Below are positions 6,344-11,202 of a DNA stretch of 11,202 bases, piece after piece. The notes beneath the pieces are model-generated. The model did no database searches. It was not told where the DNA came from and saw only the letters and a list, made by a program, of their open reading frames with translations. Origin of the DNA: Thiotrichaceae bacterium (lineage in GTDB: Bacteria > Pseudomonadota > Gammaproteobacteria > Thiotrichales > Thiotrichaceae); the NCBI GenBank assembly GCA_027030285.1, contig JALVFC010000225.1, forward strand, positions 1 through 11,202. The letters run 5' to 3'. Each line of letters starts with the position of its first letter. Within the stretch, counting starts at the first letter, position 1. The translations under genes were made by a program, and so were the position numbers.

Positions 6344-6997
6344 ATGAAAAAACTATTCATTATTTTGTTATTGTCAGGCATAGTGCTTTTTGTTTTTTAT
6401 GTGTCTATCTGGTCAAAAAATGAAGGCAGTAATAAGGTTGATCAACATACTGAAAATAAAGATAATATATCAAAAACAGCTGAAAATAAAAAGCAAGAGT
6501 CTGTTTTGAATAATAATACTTCTAATACTGATGAGGTGCTTGTTCCGCGTTCTACAAAGAATACAGTAACACCTGATAATAGTAATTATAATGTTCAACA
6601 ACATAGTTTATCCCCAAGTTTACCTGGTTCTACAGTGGAACCAGATACAGCTAATAACCAGGCTGCTGTGCAGGTTAACAATAGTAAAAGTGATAAGGTT
6701 GGTGTAGTTGAGAACCCATCTGGCAAAGCTGCAACAGAGGTTACGACTGCTGTTCACAGCACACCCGCAATTATTCCAGTAGAGCAGGCGGCCTCCTTTT
6801 TTGTTCCCAAAGAACAACGTGCTCCGGGTAACCTGGGGGGGCCACCACCTTTGCCTTCCGCAGCTTCAACACCCGCTATGCAAGGTAGTCTTCAGCCTCC
6901 TGCGGCGCCAGGTAGTACGACGTCCCAGCCCGCGACTTCGGCTCCAGCTGCTTCATCTAATCCAAACCCGTTGACACCACCGCCCGCATTTCAATAA
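6344..6997 (+). CDS. Membrane-anchored disordered proline-rich protein, unknown family
   Basis: A 217-residue protein with one N-terminal hydrophobic helix (about 4-23, after MKK), most likely a signal anchor or uncleaved signal, leaving the rest outside the inner membrane. Residues 24-135 are rich in Asn, Lys, Ser, Thr and Asp and look disordered. From about 141 the protein becomes rich in Pro, Ala and Ser (GGPPPLPSAAS, LQPPAAPGS, NPLTPPPAFQ). No cysteine, enzyme motif or C-terminal sorting signal is seen. The DNA shifts likewise, from AT-rich in the first half to GC-rich in the last third, which could mean a fusion of segments or only composition. GGGG (6335-6338) five bases before the ATG can serve as ribosome site. 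Placement beside the exosortase substrate, with its own promoter, suggests an envelope or matrix role, perhaps spanning the periplasm. It is not assigned to a family. Confidence 0.75.
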   Translation: MKKLFIILLLSGIVLFVFYVSIWSKNEGSNKVDQHTENKDNISKTAENKKQESVLNNNTSNTDEVLVPRSTKNTVTPDNSNYNVQQHSLSPSLPGSTVEPDTANNQAAVQVNNSKSDKVGVVENPSGKAATEVTTAVHSTPAIIPVEQAASFFVPKEQRAPGNLGGPPPLPSAASTPAMQGSLQPPAAPGSTTSQPATSAPAASSNPNPLTPPPAFQ

Positions 6998-7009
6998 ATC
7001 ATATATCGT

Positions 7010-7168
7010 TGTAGCTACTCAGCGTAACGATAAGTAAGGTGGTAAGTTATTGATTATTTGGGCTTCGGCAGCAGGGGTGCTGCCGCAGAGCTTACAGGGA
7101 TGTATTTACAGCGTCCCTAATAATCAATAACTTGCCGCCTCCGATATTTATTACGCTGAGTAGTTACA
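7010..7168. repeat. 159-bp imperfect palindrome with nested hairpins (MITE-like or structured repeat)
   Basis: The outer arms TGTAGCTACTCAGCGTAA (7010-7027) and its near-complement (7151-7168) match at 17 of 18 positions. After a mismatched stretch, a second stem pairs 7037-7058 with 7119-7140, including a perfect 15-bp block (AAGTTATTGATTATT) and two G-U-type pairs. Inside are two hairpins: CGGCAGCA-GGGG-TGCTGCCG (7066-7085) and AGGGA...TCCCT (7096-7118). The whole could fold like a cloverleaf in RNA or extrude as a cruciform. No coding frame, U-tract or target-site duplication is evident. It starts 13 bases after the proline-rich gene's stop, so it may also end that transcript. The form fits a small non-autonomous mobile element or a dispersed palindromic repeat. 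Confidence 0.75.
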
Positions 7169-7174
7169 TATTAT

Positions 7175-7209
7175 TTTACCTCTGCTTGAGTTCCTTCAGC
7201 AGAGGTAAA
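7175..7209. other. Perfect 11-bp stem-loop upstream of the DUF945-like gene
   Basis: TTTACCTCTGC (7175-7185), a 13-base loop, then GCAGAGGTAAA (7199-7209). It is not followed by a U-tract on either strand, so it is not a standard intrinsic terminator. It sits seven bases beyond the large palindrome and about 57 bases before the chosen start codon of the next gene. It may be an mRNA leader structure or part of the same repeat. Confidence 0.5.
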
Positions 7210-7266
7210 TCTAATATCCTGTATTTTCTTATTATTATGTCGGGTGATAGGAAATACGGGTTAGCA

Positions 7267-8265
7267 ATGAGACTGTTTGGGAGCGGCTTGGTGTTCCTGT
7301 GTGCTTTTGCCTGGCTTATGTTGACTCAATTTGTTGCATACCAGACCGAGAAGAAAGTACGTCACGCCATTCAGACGTTCCATTTGCCATCCCTGCACAT
7401 TTACGTGGAGCAACTTGGCTATCAGCGCCATTTTCTTGGTTCAGCCTTTCAGCTTCGATTACGTTCTGATGATGAGAGGCTTGATTCAGTCGTGCGTCAC
7501 TGGAAACTGCGTGCTGATGTAAAACATGGTCCTCTCATTTTCAACAGGGATAATGTACAACCGGCATTTGCGCGTATCTCTATGCATCTTGATGTGGCGC
7601 AGTTAGACTTGGATTCTCGGGAACTGGTAACTCGTGTGTTTCAGGATGCAGTCCCCTTTCAGGCCGACTTTTTAATCGATTATCATCACCGCACTCACTA
7701 TAAGCTCCTGTCTGGCGCAATGCATTATCAAGTTGCGGATCTTTCAATAAGTCTTTCGGGTGGAACGGCTACAGGGGTGTTTTCTTCTGACCCGGTTGCA
7801 GCTGACAGGGGCATTATTGTCCATTTCGATAAAATTGCTTTGCAACAAGGTGGTTTTTCTGTTCAGGCACTGCAAAACACTCTCAATATTAGCCTGGCTG
7901 GGAATGCTACTGATAGCTTAGAACCTAAGCTAAGCACAACATTGATGCAAACAGCAGCAGAGGATTATGAGCAGTTGCGGTTCGCCCTTATGCCTCATGA
8001 ATTTTCGAGCTTTTTGGAGATGTTTGAAGATTATGAGGAACGCTACAGGCTTGATCAACAAATAGACTGGACACTGGAGCTGGCAGCACAAAATCAGGAA
8101 GGTCAGGACAGGTTAATTGCTTTGTATCAGCAACAAAGCGCAATTCGGCTTCCCAAAGCGGATTCGATCCTGAGTCAGCTGCTGGAACAAAACCCCGGCA
8201 TGATCAGTTATGCCAATAAAGTAGAGCATGCAAATAGTCTGGCCTATAATTCGGTCAACAGATAG
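7267..8265 (+). CDS. DUF945/YdgA-like periplasmic anchored protein
   Basis: A 332-residue protein with an N-terminal signal anchor (about 4-22, GSGLVFLCAFAWLMLTQF), then a soluble domain expected in the periplasm. The layout, with YQTEKKVRHAIQ just after the helix, a GYQRHFLGSA strand region (51-60) and KHGPLIFNR (86-94), resembles the DUF945 (YdgA) family, whose 'HGP' stretch sits in a similar place; function in that family is poorly known. The frame is open back to a TTG at 7132, but that part overlaps the large palindrome and a perfect hairpin. ATGs occur at 7237 and 7267; the latter puts the hydrophobic helix at the N-terminus as expected, with AGGAAA some 14 bases upstream. The next gene starts about 126 bases on in the same direction. 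Family assignment is from pattern likeness only. Confidence 0.6.
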   Translation: MRLFGSGLVFLCAFAWLMLTQFVAYQTEKKVRHAIQTFHLPSLHIYVEQLGYQRHFLGSAFQLRLRSDDERLDSVVRHWKLRADVKHGPLIFNRDNVQPAFARISMHLDVAQLDLDSRELVTRVFQDAVPFQADFLIDYHHRTHYKLLSGAMHYQVADLSISLSGGTATGVFSSDPVAADRGIIVHFDKIALQQGGFSVQALQNTLNISLAGNATDSLEPKLSTTLMQTAAEDYEQLRFALMPHEFSSFLEMFEDYEERYRLDQQIDWTLELAAQNQEGQDRLIALYQQQSAIRLPKADSILSQLLEQNPGMISYANKVEHANSLAYNSVNR

Positions 8266-8391
8266 CTCTTATGCATGCCCTGATGCTCACTTTTATGTAC
8301 TATTGATAGTCTAAACCCTGAGTAGAGCGCAGTTGGTATGTCTATGCCAGTAAACTGAAACCCAAATCCTGCAACTAAGAGTATGTCAGCC

Positions 8392-9381
8392 ATGAAGCAA
8401 GGGAATGTATTACCAAAGATAGGAATAGCGCTAGGCGGTGGTGGTGCCAAGGGCTGGTCTCACATTGGTGTGCTCAATGCACTGGAACATCTGGGAATTC
8501 GACCTTCTATTATTGCCGGCACCTCAATGGGGGCATTGGTTGGTGCCGCGTATGCCAGCAACCGTCTTAACAAGCTGGAAGAATGGGCTGCTCCCATGAC
8601 CTGGAAGGATGTGATTGGGTATCTGGATATTTCCATTTCTGGCGGTGGTTTTATTCAGGGGGAAAAGTTGCTCGAAGCCATGCAACGTGAGGCTTTTCAT
8701 GACATGCCTATCCAGCAGCTTCCCAAAAAATTCGGTGCGGTTGCTACACAACTACATACCGGGCAGGAAATCTGGTTAAAGGAAGGAAGCTTGCTGGATG
8801 CAGTCCGTGCCTCTATTGCTCTCCCTGGCTTGTTTACCCCGGTTGTACATGAAGACAAATGGCTAGTTGATGGCGGGTTGGTTAACCCTGTTCCGGTATC
8901 CCTTTGTCGTGCTCTGGGGGCGGATATTGTTATTGCAGTAAATCTATATGCTGACCTTTCCAGGCGTGTTTTTACCAATAATGTTAATGATGAAGCAGCC
9001 AGTGCTTCTGAAAGCAAAACAAAGCAAATAAGTATGCTCTCGGAGGAGGAGATAAACCTGTGGAGCAAGGTATCCAGTCATGTCGCTAGTGGCTTGCAGG
9101 AAGGTAAGGAGGTGCTGCTGGCAAAAATCATTCAGCGGGATAAGGATATGCCGGGGCTGTTTGAGGTTTTTTCCAGCACAATTAGTATTATGCAAAATCG
9201 CATAACGCGCAGCCGCATGGCAGGTGACCCTCCAGATATTGCGTTATCGCCAAAAGTAGGGAATATTACAACTATCGAATTTCATAAAGCCGAGCCAGCC
9301 ATCAAGGAAGGTGAAGCCTGCGTTTACCGTATGCGTCCTGCTTTGGAAGACTTGCTCGGTCAGGGTTTCCTTGAGCGATAG
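8392..9381 (+). CDS. rssA: Patatin-like phospholipase, RssA family
   Basis: A serine lipid acyl hydrolase of the bacterial patatin type. In the 329-residue product the oxyanion-hole loop GGGGAKG is at 15-21, the nucleophile elbow GTSMG with Ser45 at 43-47, and the dyad aspartate in VDGGLVNPVPVS (Asp160, DGG 160-162). All catalytic elements are intact. Length and motif spacing fit E. coli RssA (about 300 residues), a cytoplasmic protein with no clear physiological substrate. There is no signal peptide. Two in-frame ATGs occur, at 8383 and 8392. AAGAG (8377-8381) is ten bases before the second and only one base before the first, so the second is chosen. It is followed by a 110-base gap holding the apbC promoter. 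Confidence 0.9.
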   Translation: MKQGNVLPKIGIALGGGGAKGWSHIGVLNALEHLGIRPSIIAGTSMGALVGAAYASNRLNKLEEWAAPMTWKDVIGYLDISISGGGFIQGEKLLEAMQREAFHDMPIQQLPKKFGAVATQLHTGQEIWLKEGSLLDAVRASIALPGLFTPVVHEDKWLVDGGLVNPVPVSLCRALGADIVIAVNLYADLSRRVFTNNVNDEAASASESKTKQISMLSEEEINLWSKVSSHVASGLQEGKEVLLAKIIQRDKDMPGLFEVFSSTISIMQNRITRSRMAGDPPDIALSPKVGNITTIEFHKAEPAIKEGEACVYRMRPALEDLLGQGFLER

Positions 9382-9401
9382 TACCCATATCATTTGTCCA
9401 G

Positions 9402-9430
9402 TTTTTGTCTGTTATTGAATCGTGTAGAAT
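9402..9430 (+). promoter_or_regulatory. Candidate promoter for apbC-crcB
   Basis: TAGAAT (9425-9430) is a good -10 hexamer. At 17 bases upstream lies TTTTTG (9402-9407); TTGTCT (9405-9410) is a better hexamer but with a 14-base spacer. Transcription would start near 9437, giving a leader of about 57 bases. Confidence 0.4.
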
Positions 9431-9439
9431 ACCCGCCAC

Positions 9440-9469
9440 TTGTAGGTACTTGGTCGAAGTGCCCTACAA
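9440..9469 (+). promoter_or_regulatory. Stem-loop at the 5' end of the apbC leader
   Basis: TTGTAGG (9440-9446) pairs with CCTACAA (9463-9469), and inside it ACTT (9448-9451) pairs with AAGT (9457-9460). CACTT (9437-9441) can instead pair with AAGTG (9457-9461). It would form right after the predicted transcription start. A stabilising or regulatory role is conceivable; no known riboswitch is recognised. Confidence 0.4.
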
Positions 9470-9493
9470 ATCGTATTCGAACTGGAGTGAATT

Positions 9494-10588
9494 ATGGCAA
9501 AAGTTTCCAAAGAGCAGATTGAAGCTCTTTTAAAAGAGATTAATGATCGCTATCTGGAAAAAGATATCGTGACGCTGAAGCAGGTCAAGGCGATTGATAT
9601 CAATGACGATGGCAAGGTGTTTATTCGCATCCAGCAAGGTTATCCCGCTGGAACTTACCGGGATGAACTTGCCGAAGAAATCAAAAACAAGCTGGAAGGC
9701 GTGGAAGGCATCAGCTCGGTTGAAGTGAATGTTGAAACCCGCGTAGCAGCTCACGCAGTACAAAAAACCTTAAAGCGTATTGACGGCATCAAGAATATTA
9801 TTGCGGTTGCCTCGGGTAAGGGTGGTGTTGGAAAATCCACAACCTCTGTAAACCTGGCACTGGCCTTGCAGGCAGATGGTGCAAGGGTCGGTTTGCTGGA
9901 TGCTGATATTTATGGTCCCAGTCAGCCACGCATGATGGGTATTAGTGGACAGCCTGAATCACCGGATGGCAAGACGCTTGAACCCATGGAAAACTATGGC
10001 ATTAAAACCATGTCGATTGGTTTTCTGATTGAGGAAGACACCCCTATGATCTGGCGTGGACCGATGGTGACGCAAGCCCTGGAGCAGTTACTGAGTGATA
10101 CTAACTGGGGTGATCTGGATTATCTGGTCGTTGACCTGCCTCCCGGAACGGGTGATACCCAGCTGACCCTGTCACAGAAGATACCAGTCAGTGGTGCGGT
10201 GATTGTCACTACGCCACAGGATATAGCTTTGCTGGATGCCAGAAAAGGACTGAAAATGTTCGATAAGGTTGAGATTCCAGTGCTGGGTGTGGTTGAAAAC
10301 ATGAGTGTACATATCTGTAGTGAATGCGGCCATGCTGAGGAAATCTTCGGCGAAGGTGGCGGTATTCGCATGGCAGAAGAACAGAATGTAGACTTTTTGG
10401 GGGCTTTGCCGCTGGATATGAGTATTCGCGTACAGACTGATGATGGAAAACCAACGGTTGTCTCTGATCCTGATAGCAAGATTACGCAGATGTATAAGGA
10501 TATTTCCCGCAAAATGAGTGCCAAACTGGCGGAGCAATCCAAAGACTACAGCACAAAATTCCCGACCATCAAGATTGAAAATGGCTAG
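9494..10588 (+). CDS. apbC: Mrp/ApbC family iron-sulfur cluster carrier, P-loop ATPase
   Basis: A 364-residue cytoplasmic ATPase that binds and passes on Fe-S clusters to apoproteins. Residues about 6-85 form the N-terminal MIP18/DUF59 domain common in bacterial Mrp. The NTPase part shows the deviant Walker A GKGGVGKST (108-116, both lysines present), DADIYGPSQP (136-145), VVDLPPGTGD (212-221) and the cluster-binding CSEC (Cys275, Cys278). Length matches E. coli Mrp (about 370). GGAG six bases before the ATG supports the start. crcB follows after 26 bases and is probably cotranscribed. Nothing is missing or unusual. Confidence 0.96.
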   Translation: MAKVSKEQIEALLKEINDRYLEKDIVTLKQVKAIDINDDGKVFIRIQQGYPAGTYRDELAEEIKNKLEGVEGISSVEVNVETRVAAHAVQKTLKRIDGIKNIIAVASGKGGVGKSTTSVNLALALQADGARVGLLDADIYGPSQPRMMGISGQPESPDGKTLEPMENYGIKTMSIGFLIEEDTPMIWRGPMVTQALEQLLSDTNWGDLDYLVVDLPPGTGDTQLTLSQKIPVSGAVIVTTPQDIALLDARKGLKMFDKVEIPVLGVVENMSVHICSECGHAEEIFGEGGGIRMAEEQNVDFLGALPLDMSIRVQTDDGKPTVVSDPDSKITQMYKDISRKMSAKLAEQSKDYSTKFPTIKIENG

Positions 10589-10614
10589 TTTGTTGAATCA
10601 AGAGTAATACCCGG

Positions 10615-10995
10615 ATGAGTGTATTACAGCTAGTTAGCATTATGCTCGGTGGTGCCTTTGGTGCCATCGCACGCTATTTGCTTTCCAATCTGGTTTACGA
10701 CTGGCTGGGGCGTAGTTTTCCCTATGGTACCTTGAGCGTCAATATTCTGGGCTCTTTTTTAATGGGGTTGCTTACCATCTTTTTTTTGCAAAAGGCACAT
10801 CTTGATCCTGCTATCAGGCTTGGCGTACTGGTTGGATTTCTGGGATCTCTGACAACCTTTTCCACCTTCTCGCTGGATACACTGGACTTAATCCAGGAAG
10901 GTGCATTATGGCAGGCGTTGATCAATGTACTGGGCAGTGTCATTGTCTGCGTATTTGCTGTCTGGCTGGGGATGCTGGCAGGGCGGCATATCTAG
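10615..10995 (+). CDS. crcB: Fluoride channel/exporter CrcB (Fluc)
   Basis: A 126-residue, four-helix inner-membrane protein that works as a dual-topology dimer to let fluoride leave the cell. Family motifs are GGAFGAIARY (12-21), GTLSVNILG (38-46, with pore Asn43) and GFLGSLTTFSTF (74-85, with Phe82 and Phe85 of the pore and the central Thr pair near the structural Na+ site). Length is typical. AAGAG lies ten bases before the ATG. It is 26 bases after apbC, so probably in one transcript. No fluoride riboswitch is seen in the short gap. Confidence 0.96.
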   Translation: MSVLQLVSIMLGGAFGAIARYLLSNLVYDWLGRSFPYGTLSVNILGSFLMGLLTIFFLQKAHLDPAIRLGVLVGFLGSLTTFSTFSLDTLDLIQEGALWQALINVLGSVIVCVFAVWLGMLAGRHI

Positions 10996-11202
10996 GAGGC
11001 TGTCCGAGAACTAGCTTTTAAAAAACACAGAAACAACATATAGTGTTCTGAACACTCCCTCCTGTTACTGGAAACCTTTGTTGACTCATCCCGCTTTGTC
11101 GGTACGATCTATCAGGCAGCTAACTGGCAAAACATAGGAGAAACCAAAGGCTTCCGGCGTACCAGCAAAGGTTACAGCCAGAACCAGTACACGCCAAAAC
11201 GG
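10996..11202 (+). mobile_element. Left part of a degraded insertion sequence (DruA-domain transposase type)
   Basis: Directly after the crcB stop codon the sequence changes to GGCTGTCCGAGAAC, resembling the terminal-repeat style of insertion sequences, followed about 30 bases later by a 5'-truncated transposase-like frame that runs off the window. The element end is inferred; its other end is outside the window, so terminal repeats and target duplication cannot be checked. Confidence 0.4.
11044..11202 (+). pseudogene. 5'-truncated DruA-domain (DUF4338) transposase fragment
   Basis: The frame reads LLLLETFVDSSRFVGTIYQ, then AANWQNIGETKGF, and runs off the window edge. The pattern LLETFVD-S-RF-GT-Y-AANW--(V/I)G-TKG is characteristic of DUF4338/DruA-domain proteins, found in a group of insertion-sequence transposases and named after the Druantia defence protein DruA. 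In-frame TAG at 11041-11043 and the lack of any start codon before the motif show that the N-terminal part normally preceding it is gone. An isolated Druantia component is less likely, because no other Druantia gene is visible and the N-terminus is lost. Confidence 0.7.

Noticed and set aside
7010..7168. CRISPR array
   Set aside because: The repeats are inverted arms of one palindrome, not direct repeats separated by spacers.
7132..7266. N-terminal extension of the DUF945-like protein to a TTG start
   Set aside because: The added region overlaps the large palindrome and a perfect hairpin, and would bury the signal anchor inside the protein.
10589..10614. Fluoride riboswitch before crcB
   Set aside because: The 26-base gap is too short and shows none of the conserved fluoride-aptamer bases.
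11044..11202. Druantia defence system
   Set aside because: Only a truncated DruA-like domain is visible, with no other Druantia gene; an IS transposase remnant explains it better.

Overview
The window looks like a chromosomal segment of a proteobacterium, most likely gamma- (possibly beta-) proteobacterial. The evidence is a Tex protein that reads like the E. coli YhgF family, an RssA-type patatin protein, an Mrp/ApbC Fe-S carrier, a CrcB fluoride channel and sigma70-type promoters. I cannot name the species from the sequence alone.

Layout: (1) 6-1622 (-) is tex. Its reading frame breaks in the last bases of the window, at a point where dropping one C explains the stop. (2) 1623-2577 is sparse: one doubtful small ORF, then a good promoter in front of the next gene. 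(3) 2578-6997 is an AT-rich accessory block between core genes. It holds an acyltransferase-3 membrane protein (+), an exosortase/CAAX-protease fusion of the XrtE type (-), a 65-residue secreted protein with a VPEI-CTERM tail (-) that is the likely cognate substrate, a doubtful two-helix ORF (+), and a 217-residue membrane-anchored, disordered, proline-rich protein (+). (4) 7010-7209 carries a 159-bp imperfect palindrome with nested hairpins, then a separate 11-bp perfect hairpin. (5) 7267-10995 is a run of rightward genes: a DUF945/YdgA-like protein, an RssA-like patatin, Mrp/ApbC and CrcB. (6) 10996-11202 is the start of a degraded insertion sequence encoding a DruA-domain (DUF4338) transposase that lacks its N-terminus.

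The centre of interest is the exosortase module. The XrtE-like enzyme (Cys232, Arg279, His300 plus the EExxxR, FxxxH and HxxxN motifs of a CPBP protease, numbered from the upstream TTG) lies next to a minimal substrate. That substrate is a signal peptide, a nine-residue PPPPPGGGG linker, then VPEI, a membrane helix and a basic tail. It has its own sigma70 promoter and a strong Rho-independent terminator, so it can be expressed separately from the enzyme, whose upstream region contains a CRP-like palindrome. Across the divergent promoter region is the proline-rich anchored protein, with its own near-consensus promoter and two palindromes over and just after it. Together with the acyltransferase this suggests a small envelope or extracellular-matrix sorting system. 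The shared role of these genes is inferred from proximity and is not shown by the sequence.
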